64,000 bases of DNA from Streptomyces venezuelae (GTDB lineage Bacteria > Actinomycetota > Actinomycetes > Streptomycetales > Streptomycetaceae), in contig NZ_CP029189.1 in assembly GCF_008642275.1 (NCBI RefSeq), positions 5,562,001 through 5,626,000 of the forward strand. Reading direction: 5' to 3'. Below the pieces are notes generated by a model. It searched no databases. It was not told where the DNA came from and saw only the letters and a list, made by a program, of their open reading frames with translations. Shown here piece by piece: positions 51,630 to 60,900 of this stretch. A program made the position numbers and the translations under genes. The first letter of the stretch is position 1. Every line of letters starts with the position of its first letter.

Positions 51630-52118
51630 GTGGACAAGCACGAAGGTCGTGATACCGGAACGATCCGGCTGGACGACCCCTGGTACGACGCGCTGGCCGT
51701 CGGATGGGGCGAGGGTGAGGAAACGTCCCAGCCGGCCCCGGTCCCCGGTGGCGCAGACGCCGCCCGCGGCGCATCCGACATCTACCTGGAAGTGCAGCGC
51801 AGCGCCGCCTTCCAGGAGGTGCGCACCCGCTACCGCAGGTTCGTCGTACCCGCCACCGCCGGGTTCTTCCTCTGGTACGTCGCCTACGTGGTCGCCGCCA
51901 CCGCGGCGCCCGGCCTGATGGCCCGGCCGGTGGTGGGCGCGGTCAACGTGGCCATGCTGGCGGGTCTCGGCCAGTTCCTCAGCACCTTCCTGCTGACCTG
52001 GGCGTACGCCCGGCACGCGCGGCTGCGCCGGGACCGGTCCGCGCTCGATCTGCGGTGGACCGTCTTCGAGCAGGAGCGCGGCCAGGAGCGGACCCGGGCG
52101 AGGAGGGCCGGCCGGTGA
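51630..52118 (+). CDS. DUF485 family membrane protein
   Basis: The small partner of cation/acetate-type symporters (YjcH-like). The 162-residue protein has a hydrophilic N-terminus of 75 or so residues and two membrane segments (YRRFVVPATAGFFLWYVAYVV and VNVAMLAGLGQFLSTFLLTW), followed by ARHARLRRDR. The start is GTG 51630, with AAGGAGAG upstream. Its stop overlaps the next gene's start by four bases (GTGA), so translation is probably coupled. Confidence 0.9.
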   Translation: MDKHEGRDTGTIRLDDPWYDALAVGWGEGEETSQPAPVPGGADAARGASDIYLEVQRSAAFQEVRTRYRRFVVPATAGFFLWYVAYVVAATAAPGLMARPVVGAVNVAMLAGLGQFLSTFLLTWAYARHARLRRDRSALDLRWTVFEQERGQERTRARRAGR

Positions 52119-53707
52119 CCAGTGAGCACCAGACCCTCGCGCTGATCCTGTTCAGCGTCTTCATCGCGGTGACCCTCGGCATCACCACCTGGGTCAGCCG
52201 CAACCGGCACGGGTCGGCCGAGGAGTTCTACGCCGGCGGGCGGTTGTTCTCCCCGATGGAGAACGGTTTCGCCATCGCGGGCGACTACATGTCCGCGGCC
52301 TCGTTCCTCGGCATCTCCGGTCTGATCGCCCTCTTCGGCTACGACGGGCTGCTGTACTCGGTGGGCTTCCTCGTGGCCTGGCTCGTGGTGCTGTTCCTCG
52401 TCGCCGAACTGGTCCGCAACTGCGGGCGCTTCACCCTCGCCGACGTGGTCGCCGCCCGGATGAGCGAGCGTCCGGTGCGGATCGCGGCCGGCACCTCCTC
52501 GGTCGTCGTCTCCGTCCTCTACCTCATCGCGCAGATGGTCGGCGCGGCCAGCCTGGTCGGCCTGCTGCTCGGGAGTTCGGGCCCGGTCGCCCGGACGCTC
52601 GCCGTGGTGGGGGTGGGCGCGCTGATGGTGGTCTACGTCTCCTTCGGCGGGATGCGGGCCACCACCTGGATCCAGATCGTGAAGGCCGTGCTGCTGATGG
52701 GCGGCGCGATCACGTTGACCGTGCTCGTGCTGATGCGCTTCCACGGGAACTTCGACCAGCTGCTCACCAGCGCCGCCGACCGCAGCGGGCACGGCCGGGC
52801 GTTCCTGAGCCCCGGCCTCAAGTACGGCGGGGACTGGACCGCCCGCGTCGACTTCATGAGCCTCGGTCTCGCGCTGGTCCTCGGGACCGCCGGGCTGCCG
52901 CACATCCTGTCGCGGTTCTACACCGTGCCCACCGCGCGGTCGGCCCGCCGGTCCGTGGTGTGGGCGATCGCGCTCATCGGCGGGTTCTACCTGATGACCA
53001 TCGTGCTCGGCTTCGGGGCGGCCGCCCTGGTGGGACCGGACGAGGTGCGGGCGTCGAACGCCTCCGGGAACACGGCCGTTCCGCTGCTGGCCGCCTTCCT
53101 CGGCGGGGGCGCGGGCTCCACCGGGGGCGCGGTGCTGTTCGCCTTCGTCGCCGCCATCGCCTTCGCCACGATCCTGGCCGTGGTCGCCGGCATCACGCTG
53201 GCCTCATCGGCCTCCGTGGCACACGACCTGTACGCCTCCCTCAGGCGCCGGCACGCCCGGCAGCGCAGCGAGGTCGCGGTGGCCCGGGTCGCGGCCGTGG
53301 GCATCGGGGCGGTCGCGATCGCCCTCGGGCTGCTCGCCCAGGACCTCAACGTGGCCTTCCTGGTGGGGCTGGCCTTCGCGGTGGCGGCCTCGGCCAATCT
53401 GCCGGTGCTGCTGTACTCGCTCTTCTGGCGCGGCTTCACCACGCGCGGAGCCGTTTGGTCGGTGTACGGCGGACTGATCCCGGCGGTGCTGCTGGTGCTG
53501 ATCTCGCCGGTGGTGTCGGGCAGCCCCGAATCCCTTTTCCCCGGGGTGGACTTCCAGTACTTCCCGCTCCAGAACCCGGGGATCGTCTCGATTCCGCTGG
53601 GCTTCCTGGCGGGCTGGCTGGGCACGGTGACCTCGGGCGAGGAGCCGGACGAGGCGAAGCACGCGGAGACCGAGGTCCGCTCCCTGACCGGAGCCGGAGC
53701 GGTCTGA
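52115..53707 (+). CDS. Solute:sodium symporter, ActP/acetate-like
   Basis: A sodium- or proton-coupled carboxylate transporter, 530 residues and about 13 membrane segments. SSS-family features include RNRHGSAEEFYAGGRLFSPMENGFAIAGDYMSAASFLG (two segments), FTLADVVAARM and the GTAGLPHILSRFYTVP motif near the middle. The start is GTG 52115, overlapping the DUF485 stop, with AGGAGGG upstream. The DUF485 pairing makes an acetate or pyruvate-type monocarboxylate the best guess. A two-component system converges on it. Confidence 0.9.
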   Translation: MTSEHQTLALILFSVFIAVTLGITTWVSRNRHGSAEEFYAGGRLFSPMENGFAIAGDYMSAASFLGISGLIALFGYDGLLYSVGFLVAWLVVLFLVAELVRNCGRFTLADVVAARMSERPVRIAAGTSSVVVSVLYLIAQMVGAASLVGLLLGSSGPVARTLAVVGVGALMVVYVSFGGMRATTWIQIVKAVLLMGGAITLTVLVLMRFHGNFDQLLTSAADRSGHGRAFLSPGLKYGGDWTARVDFMSLGLALVLGTAGLPHILSRFYTVPTARSARRSVVWAIALIGGFYLMTIVLGFGAAALVGPDEVRASNASGNTAVPLLAAFLGGGAGSTGGAVLFAFVAAIAFATILAVVAGITLASSASVAHDLYASLRRRHARQRSEVAVARVAAVGIGAVAIALGLLAQDLNVAFLVGLAFAVAASANLPVLLYSLFWRGFTTRGAVWSVYGGLIPAVLLVLISPVVSGSPESLFPGVDFQYFPLQNPGIVSIPLGFLAGWLGTVTSGEEPDEAKHAETEVRSLTGAGAV

Positions 53708-53721
53708 GCGTTCCGAGCGGT

Positions 53722-53758
53722 GGAGGAGCCGGCCGGGTGCCGTCAGGCCGGCCCCTCC
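53722..53758. terminator. Bidirectional terminator, symporter / response regulator
   Basis: A 13-bp stem with one mismatch (53722-53734 with 53746-53758) and an 11-nt loop. It overlaps the last codons of the convergent response regulator gene. Confidence 0.75.
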
Positions 53759-54444
53759 GAAGGGAGCCAGGTGTACCGGTGCTCCGGCCGGCCGGTCTCG
53801 CCGTAGCGCAGGGCGAGGCTGACCCGGGCGGTGCGTTCGAGGAGCTTGACGTACCGCCCGGCGGTCTGCCGGCTGATGCCCGCGCGGTCGGCGATCTGCT
53901 GGGTCGACAAGGGGCCTTCGGCGGACCGGAGCACCCCGCGGACGAGCTCCGCGGTGCTGGCCGAGTGCCCCTTGGGGAGCTCGTTCGGAGCCCCTGCGGC
54001 GGCGAGGGCGCCGAAGATCCGGTCCACCTCGGCCTGTTCGGCCTCACCGCCCGTGTCCAGGGTGCGCCGCAGGGCTCCGTACGCCTCCAGGCGGCTGCGC
54101 AGCCCGGCGAAGGTGAAGGGCTTGACCAGGTACTGCAGGGCTCCGAGGCGCATGGCGGCCTGCACGGTGGCGAGGTCGCGGGCGGCGGTGACCATGATCA
54201 CATCGGTGCGGTGGCCGAGCTGGCGCAGACGCCGGACGAGGTCCAGGCCGTTCTCGTCGGGGAGGTAGTGGTCCAGCAGGACGAGGTCCACCGGGTGCGA
54301 GGCGAGGAACTCCAGTGCCTCGGCCGCCGAATGAACCTGCGCGATCACCCGGAAACCGGGAACCTTCGCCACGTACGCCGCGTTGATCAGGGCAACACGC
54401 ATGTCGTCGTCGACGACCAATACGTGGATCGGGGTCTCGTTCAC
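53743..54444 (-). CDS. CitB/DcuR-type response regulator
   Basis: Receiver domain with DDD at residues 12-14, phospho-acceptor Asp in LVLLDHYLPD, Thr in VTAARD and Lys in YLVKPF. The C-terminal half has a helix-turn-helix (STQQIADRAGISRQTAGRYVKLLERT) as in the CitB subfamily that responds to C4-dicarboxylates or citrate. The 233-residue length is typical. The start is GTG 54444, overlapping the kinase stop by four bases, so the two are translationally coupled. Confidence 0.93.
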   Translation of the reverse strand: MNETPIHVLVVDDDMRVALINAAYVAKVPGFRVIAQVHSAAEALEFLASHPVDLVLLDHYLPDENGLDLVRRLRQLGHRTDVIMVTAARDLATVQAAMRLGALQYLVKPFTFAGLRSRLEAYGALRRTLDTGGEAEQAEVDRIFGALAAAGAPNELPKGHSASTAELVRGVLRSAEGPLSTQQIADRAGISRQTAGRYVKLLERTARVSLALRYGETGRPEHRYTWLPSEGPA

Positions 54445-56057
54445 CGCAGGGCCTCCGGGAGTACGACGGAGAATTCCGCCCCTCCGTCCGCTGCTTCACC
54501 GGCCCGGGCGCTGCCGCCCTGCCGCTCCGCGAGGCGGCGTACGAGGGCGAGGCCCAGCCCGCGCTCGCGGTGGGCCCGGGGCTGCTTGGTCGACCAGCCC
54601 TCCGTGAAGATCTCCTCGCGGCACGCGGCGGGCACCCCGGGGCCGCTGTCGCGCACCAGCAGCACGGCGTTGCGGCCCTCGGCCCGCAGCTCCACCTCGA
54701 CCAGGGGCGCCGCTGAGCCCGCGGCGGCGTCCAGGGCGTTGTCCACGAGGTTGCCGAGGATCGTGACGAGGCCGCCGGGGTCCACCAGGCGGTCGGGGAG
54801 GAGGGTGGAGCCGGCCAGGCGCAGGAGGACGCCGCGCTCGGTGGCTACGGTCGCCTTGCCCACCAGCAGGGCCGCCAGCAGCGGGTCGTGGACCTTTTCG
54901 GTGACCTGCTCGGCCGTCGTACGGTGCACGCCGGCGACCTCGGTCACGAACTCCACCGCCTCCTCGTGCAGGCCCAGCTCCAGCAGGCCAAGGAGGGTGT
55001 GGAGGCGGTTGGCGTGCTCGTGGTCCTGGGCGCGCAGGGCGTCGATCAGGCCCCGGGTCGAGTCGAGCTCACGGCCGAGGTGCTCCAGCTCGGTGCGGTC
55101 GCGCAGCGTGGCGACGGCGCCGCCGTCCTCCGTGGGCATGCGGTTGGCGACCAGCACCCGTGGGCCCTGGACGGTGAGCAGGTCCCGGCCGGTGACACGG
55201 CCCGACAGGACGTCCGCGGTGCGGCCCGCACCCAGTACGTCCTCCAGCGGGCGCCCCGAGCAGTCGCCGGTGGCGTCCGGGGCGAGGCCCAGCAGGCGGG
55301 CGGCCTCGTCGTTGACCAGCCGGACCCTCCCGTCGGGGGCCAGGGCGATCACGCCCTCGCGGATGGAGTGCAGCATGGCCTCGCGCTCGGCGAGCAGGCC
55401 GGCGATGTCGGAGAAGGCCAGGTCGCGGGTTTGCCGCTGGATCCTCCGGGAGAGCAGGTAGGCGGCGAGGGCGCCCGCGGCCAGGGCGCCGCCCGCGTAG
55501 GCGAGCAGACCCGGGATCACACCGAGCAGCCGGTCGCGGACGCTGTCGTAGGCGATGCCCACCGAGACGGCGCCGACGATCTCGCCGTCGGCCGCCAGCA
55601 GCGGGACCTTGCCCCGGGCGGAGCGGCCCAGGGTGCCCTCGTCGATCTCCATGACCTCGCGCCCCGCCAGGGCATCGCTCGGGTCGGTGGAGACGGGCAG
55701 CCCGATCCGGTCGGCACTCGGGTGCGAGCGGCGGATGCCGGCCAGGTCGAGGACGACCACGTACTCGGCTCCGGTGGCCCGGCGGATCCGCTCGGCCGAG
55801 GACTGTACGGGGCTGTCGGCCGAGGCCCCGGAGGCCAGCACCCCGGCGGCCAGCGCGGGGTCGGCCGCGGCGCTCTGCGCGATGGCCAGAGCGCGCCGCA
55901 TGGCCTGGTCGTCGAGCTGGGCGCTCAGCGGCGCCAGGAACAGTCCGGTCGCCAGTACGGCGACCCCGGCGGCGATGGCCAGCTGGGTCAGCAGGATCTG
56001 GGAGACGGCCCGTCTGGGCAGCCCGAGGCGCCGAGCGCTCATGAGGGGGAACCGCAT
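54441..56057 (-). CDS. CitA/DcuS-type sensor histidine kinase
   Basis: A membrane kinase with an extracytoplasmic PAS-like sensor between two membrane helices (LLTQLAIAAGVAVLATGLFLAP and LLAYAGGALAAGALAAYLL). A cytoplasmic PAS follows (EGVIALAPDGRVRLVNDEAARLLG). The H-box is DHEHANRLHTLLGLLELG, as in the CitA class. The N- and G-boxes are NLVDNALDAA and DSGPGVP with GLGLALVRRL. The start is ATG 56057; a TTG at 56066 and an ATG at 56042 are also in frame. Partner of the CitB-type regulator. Confidence 0.92.
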   Translation of the reverse strand: MRFPLMSARRLGLPRRAVSQILLTQLAIAAGVAVLATGLFLAPLSAQLDDQAMRRALAIAQSAAADPALAAGVLASGASADSPVQSSAERIRRATGAEYVVVLDLAGIRRSHPSADRIGLPVSTDPSDALAGREVMEIDEGTLGRSARGKVPLLAADGEIVGAVSVGIAYDSVRDRLLGVIPGLLAYAGGALAAGALAAYLLSRRIQRQTRDLAFSDIAGLLAEREAMLHSIREGVIALAPDGRVRLVNDEAARLLGLAPDATGDCSGRPLEDVLGAGRTADVLSGRVTGRDLLTVQGPRVLVANRMPTEDGGAVATLRDRTELEHLGRELDSTRGLIDALRAQDHEHANRLHTLLGLLELGLHEEAVEFVTEVAGVHRTTAEQVTEKVHDPLLAALLVGKATVATERGVLLRLAGSTLLPDRLVDPGGLVTILGNLVDNALDAAAGSAAPLVEVELRAEGRNAVLLVRDSGPGVPAACREEIFTEGWSTKQPRAHRERGLGLALVRRLAERQGGSARAGEAADGGAEFSVVLPEALR

Positions 56058-56129
56058 GGGCAGCAACGGTAGGTCGGCTCCAGCACCAGCGGAATGCCTG
56101 CGCCCGGCTTGTCGGGTACCCCACTCCCG

Positions 56130-56624
56130 TCATGCCCGGACCGTGTTCCACACCTCACTGCGGGTGAAGTAGGTGTCGTAGAGCTCCTGGACGTCCAGGA
56201 GGGACTCCGGCGGGACCTTCCCGTAGGCGATCCGTTCCAGGTGGCGGAAGTACTCGAACCGCTCGATGCCCGGCGTGATGACGACGAGGATGTCGGCGTT
56301 CTCACCGGGTGCGGCGGCGAAGGCGTGATCGAGGCCGGGCGGCACGATGACGAGGTCGCCGCGTTCCGCGGTCACCACCCGGTCGCCCGACAGGAGCTGC
56401 GCGGTGCCGTCGAGGAGGTAGAAGAGCTCGGCGGACCGGGTGTGACGGTGGGGCGCGGCCCCGTCGGCGCCGTCCAGCAGGCTCACCCGCTGGGTCGACA
56501 GGGCGCCGCCGGTGGAACCGCTGTCGGCGAGGAGCCGGATGGTCGTCGGTGCGGCGCCGATCGTCTCGGCCTCGGCCGAGCGCACGATCACCGAAGCGTC
56601 GAAGGAAGGCACGATCAGGGACAT
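56130..56624 (-). CDS. Cupin domain protein
   Basis: A single-domain cupin, 164 residues. The first cupin motif is HRHTRSAELFYLLDGTAQLL, with two His and a Glu as probable metal ligands. The second is GDLVIVPPGLDHAFAA, with the third His. The final residues (LYDTYFTRSEVWNTVRA) form a short helical tail. The reaction is unknown. The start is 56624. It lies in a minus-strand group with DUF4267 and hemerythrin genes. Confidence 0.87.
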   Translation of the reverse strand: MSLIVPSFDASVIVRSAEAETIGAAPTTIRLLADSGSTGGALSTQRVSLLDGADGAAPHRHTRSAELFYLLDGTAQLLSGDRVVTAERGDLVIVPPGLDHAFAAAPGENADILVVITPGIERFEYFRHLERIAYGKVPPESLLDVQELYDTYFTRSEVWNTVRA

Positions 56625-56674
56625 GTCGTCTACTCCTGGGGGCTGCGAGGGCGGGGGAGGGGGCGGGTGGGCGG

Positions 56675-57106
56675 TCAGGTCAGGTCAGGCCTGGGCCGGG
56701 CCGGTCGCGGCGCGGACGGCGGGGCCGGACGCTCCCGCAGCAGGAGGCCCGCGGTCAGGGCGACGGCGAGGGCCGTGGCTCCGTGGACCCCGTAGGCCTG
56801 TCCCGCGGCTCCGTCGTTGGCGAGGACGATCACCATGTCGCCGGCGGGGACGAAGGTGATCGCCGCCATCGCCCAGCCGAGCGCCCGGCGCTGCCCCGTG
56901 AGCAGGAGTGCGAGAAGGACCAGGCCGGTCGCGACGTCCCGGACGCCCTTGACGGCGAGGAAGCCGGCGCCGTCGTGCTGCGGCCAGGTCGGCAGCCCGA
57001 AGCCGGAGGCGGTGGCCTGCGGGGCGAGCAGGTAGCTGAGCCCGACGTACAGGATGAACGCGGCGCCGATGGCGGCCAGGGCGGTGGCGAGGTGCTTGAG
57101 GGACAT
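56675..57106 (-). CDS. DUF4267-like small membrane protein
   Basis: A 143-residue membrane protein with four hydrophobic helices, beginning LATALAAIGAAFILYVGLSYLL. The pattern PTWPQHDGAGFLAVKGVRDVATGLVLLAL, across two segments, resembles DUF4267. A Pro/Arg-rich tail ends the protein. The function is unknown. The start is ATG 57106, closely after AGGAGAAC. It is 50 bp from the cupin gene and 48 bp from the hemerythrin gene, so the three are probably co-transcribed. Confidence 0.8.
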   Translation of the reverse strand: MSLKHLATALAAIGAAFILYVGLSYLLAPQATASGFGLPTWPQHDGAGFLAVKGVRDVATGLVLLALLLTGQRRALGWAMAAITFVPAGDMVIVLANDGAAGQAYGVHGATALAVALTAGLLLRERPAPPSAPRPARPRPDLT

Positions 57107-57154
57107 GGGAGTTCTCCTGGAAGGGGTGAGAGGGCCGGGGGAGGAGAGGGGGGA

Positions 57155-57862
57155 TCAGCGCGGTGCGGAGCCGCGGCGGACGGTGCGCATCCGGCGGGCG
57201 TAGGCGGGACGCCCGACGGTGTGCCACAGGAGGCGCCCGGCGAGGGGCACGGCGGCGAGCATCGCCGCGCGCTCGGCCCGGTCGGCGTCCTCCAGGACCA
57301 GGCCGAGGAAGAACAGCAGCTTGGGCTTGGGCGTGCTGGTCAGGAAGTGCTCGCCCAGCCGGTCCCACTCGTACGCGGACAGGTGGCGGGCGGCGAGCGG
57401 CAGGAGCTCCTCCTCCTCGTCGTCCAGGTGCTCCAGCAGCACGGCCCGGTGCTCGGCGAGGACCGATGCGAGCGTGTCGCGTTCCGTCTCCCCGGCCCGG
57501 CGCTCCCAGGCGGGGAGGGCCTCCTCGGCGGCCGCGAGACTCGCAGCCACCCGTTCGTGCTGGGCCTCCATGCGCAGCACCAGGTCGGCTTCGAGGTCGA
57601 CCCGGGCCATCAGCGGCGGCCACAGGTGTTCGTCCTCGCCGTGGTGGTGGCCCGTCAGACCGAGCCGGTAGTCGCGGAAGTGGTCCCCGAGGACCCGCGC
57701 CCGCGCCGTGTCGCCGGGGGGCACCGCGGCGATCAGCTCGACCAGGAGCCGGGCCTCGCGGCGCAGGCCCCGGTGGATGACCACCATCTCGCGGGTGTCC
57801 GGTGGTGCCGTGTTCTGGTGCGCGCGTGCTGCTCGTGCCGTCCGTTGCCGTGTCGTCTTCAT
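57155..57862 (-). CDS. Hemerythrin-domain protein
   Basis: A non-haem di-iron protein that may bind O2 or NO or act in iron or redox sensing. Iron-ligand candidates: His in VIHRGLRRE, HHHGEDEHLWPPL, HERV, and EHLDDEEEELLP, all on predicted helices. The C-terminal region (HLSAYEWDRLGEHFLTS then LLFFLGLVLEDADRAERAAML) is typical of actinobacterial hemerythrin-like proteins. The length is 235 residues. The start is ATG 57862 without a clear ribosome site; the frame is open far upstream. It is the first gene of the minus-strand group. Confidence 0.88.
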   Translation of the reverse strand: MKTTRQRTARAARAHQNTAPPDTREMVVIHRGLRREARLLVELIAAVPPGDTARARVLGDHFRDYRLGLTGHHHGEDEHLWPPLMARVDLEADLVLRMEAQHERVAASLAAAEEALPAWERRAGETERDTLASVLAEHRAVLLEHLDDEEEELLPLAARHLSAYEWDRLGEHFLTSTPKPKLLFFLGLVLEDADRAERAAMLAAVPLAGRLLWHTVGRPAYARRMRTVRRGSAPR

Positions 57863-57991
57863 GGGAAGAGACTCGGCCCCGGCACATGGAGGGTTCTTGG
57901 AACGCACTTGGAAGGCGGCTGGAAGGTTCCGTGACGTCATCCGGCCTTGTACGGGCCTGAGTTGGCCGATGCGGCGTAGGTTGGGGAGGTC

Positions 57992-60900
57992 ATGGTCCAC
58001 ATACGCGTACTCGGCTCCTTCGCGGCCGAGCGGGACGGCGAGGCGATCCCGCTCGGCGGCCACCGCCAGCGCTCCGTCCTGGCCCTGCTGGTTTCCGCGC
58101 GCGGCCGGGTCGTGTCCGTCGACCGGATGATCGAGGACCTCTGGCAGGGGGCGCCGCCCGCCCGGGCCGTCGCCTCGCTCCAGGCCTACGTCTCCAACCT
58201 GCGCCGCCTCCTCGAACCGGGCCGGACCCCGCGCACCCCCGCACGGCTGCTGGTGAGTGCGCCGCCCGGGTACGCGTTGCGGCTGCCCGAGGAAGCCGTC
58301 GACGCCTGGCGCTTCGAGCGGCTGCTCGGCCGGGCCCGCGAGGCCCTGCCCGCCGAGCCGGGGACCGCCGTCTCCCTGCTGCGCGAGGCGCTGGCGCTGT
58401 GGCAGGGGCCGGCGTACGCGGAGACGGCCGACGAGCCGTGGAGCCACGCCGAGATCATGCGGCTGGGCGAGCTGCGGCTGGCGGCCCGCGAACTGGGCAT
58501 CGCCGCCGGGCTGCGCGGCGGCGCCGACATCGCCGGGGCGGTCGCCGAGGCCGCTGCGCTGACCCGGGACGAGCCGCTGCGCGAGGAGGCCTGGAGGCTG
58601 CACGCCCTCGCGCTGTGGGCGGCGGGCCGGCAGGCGGACGCGCTCTCGGCGCTGCGCCGGGCCCGGGCCGTACTCGCCGAGGAGGTGGGCCTGGATCCCG
58701 GAGCCGCCCTGGTCGAGCTGGAGCGGGCGGTCCTCGCCCAGGACGGTCGGGTGCTGCGCGAGGCCGTGCGGCCACCGGGGCCCCGGGTGCCCGAGCCGTC
58801 AGTGGCGTCGGCGCCGTCCGCGCGGTCCGAGCCGTTCGCGCCGCCTGCCCCGCCCGAGCCGGCCGCTGCCGGGGCCGGGCTGTTCGTCGGGCGCGAGGAG
58901 GAACTCGCGCGGCTGACCGCGGCGGCGCACCGGGCCCGCGCGGCCGGTCCCGCGGTCGCGCTGGTCAGCGGCGAGGCCGGGGTCGGCAAGTCGGCGCTGC
59001 TGCACGCCCTCGGCGACCGGCTCCGCGCCGAGGGCTGGTGCGTCGCCGTCGGACGCACCACCGACGCCGAGGGCGCGCCACCCGCCTGGGCCTGGGTCGA
59101 AGCACTGCGGGCCGTCGCGGCCGCCGTCCCGCCCGAGCCCGCGGTGGCCACCGCACTGTCGCCCCTCCTGGCCGAGGACCGCCCCGCCCCCGGCCGTGCG
59201 TCCGCCGGCGAGGACGTCGCCGCCGGACGGTTCCGGCTGCACCGCGCCGTCGGCCGGTGGCTGGCGGAGGCCGCGCGCGGGCGGCCCGTCGCCGTCGTCC
59301 TCGACGACCTGCACTGGGCCGACGCCGAGACACTGGCGCTGCTGTCGGGCGTCGCCGACCTCCCGCCGGGTACCGCGCTGCTCCTCGTGGGTGCGTACCG
59401 GCCGGAGGACACGCAGGGCCGGCTCGACGACACCCTGGCCGGACTGGCGCCGCGGTCACCCGCCCGGATCAGGCTGCGCGGCCTCGGCGAGGAGGCCGTG
59501 GCCGAGCTGGTCCGTGCCGTGGGCGGCCCGCACGTCGAAGCGGACGTCGTGGCCGCGCTGGCCGAACGTACGGGTGGAAACCCCTTCTACGTCCGTGAGA
59601 GCGCCAGGCTGCTGGGCGGCGAGGGCTCGCTCGTGGCCCTGTCCGAGGTGCCCGAGGGCGTACGGGACGTGCTGCGCCGGCGGTTCGGACGTCTCCCGGG
59701 GACGGTGGTGGCCGTACTGCGCCTGGCCGCGGTGGTCGGACGGGAGTCCTCCGTCGAGGTCCTGGTCGGTGCGGCCGATACCGGCGAGGACGGCGTGCTG
59801 GACGCCCTGGAGGCCGGACTGCTCGCCGGGCTGCTGGTCGAACCCCAGCCGGGGCGGGTGCGGTTCGCCCACGCGCTGGTACGCGACACCCTGCTGGCGG
59901 ACCTCAGCCGGCTGCGCTCCTCGCGGATGCACGGCCGGATCGCGGCCTGCCTGGAGCGCCTCGCCCCGGACGACGTCTCCGCGCTGGCCCACCACCACGT
60001 ACGCGCGGCGTCCTCGGCGACGGCGGCGAAGGCGGTCGGGTACTGCCTGCGGGCCGCAGCGCTCGCCGAGAGCCGTTTCGCCCATGACGTGGCCGCCGGG
60101 CTGCTCGCCGAGGCGGTCGAGTGCTTCGAACGGGTTCCCGTGGCGCCCGGGGGCGACCGGGACGCCGAGCGCGGCGAGCTGCTGGGCCGGCTGGTACGGG
60201 CCCAGGTGCGGGCCGGGGCCGTCATGGCGGCCCGTACGACCCGGCGTACCGCGATCGACCGGGCGGTGGCCGCCGGCCGGGACGATCTGCTGATCGCGGC
60301 GTTCACGGCATGGACCGAGCCGACGCCGTGGCAGACGCGGCCGTACGGCGTGGTCGACGGACCGGTGGTGGAGCTGCTGGAGCGCCTGTTGGCGCGGCCC
60401 GGTCACGAACCCGCCGTACGGTGCGGGCTGCTCGGCGCGTACGCCGCCGAGCTGTCCGACGCCAAGGTGGCGGGCGTGAGGGCGGCGGCGCGCGAGGCAC
60501 TCGCGCTCGCGGAGGGCACCGGGGACCCGGCGCTGCGGGCGGGGGCGCTGGCCGCGCTGGCCAAGGAACTCGACGCCGACCTGGAATGGTCCGAACGCGC
60601 CGCGCTGGGAGGGGAACTCGAACGGACCGGTGCCGCGCACGAGCTGCCGGGCCACCAGTGGTACGGGATGTTCATCCGCTCCACGGCGCTGGCCGCCGAG
60701 GGAGATGTGGGCGGTGCCCGTCGGCTCGTGGAACGGTGGACGCGGTTCGCGCGGACCTACCGGATGGCCGGGCCGGCCGCCGTCGGCGAGACCGTCGAGG
60801 CGACCTGGGCCCATGTCGAGGGGCGGTTCGAGGACGCGGAGCGCCTCTACCGGCAGGCGGCCGCGCGGATGGCCCGGCAGGGATCACCGCACGCGGAGGG

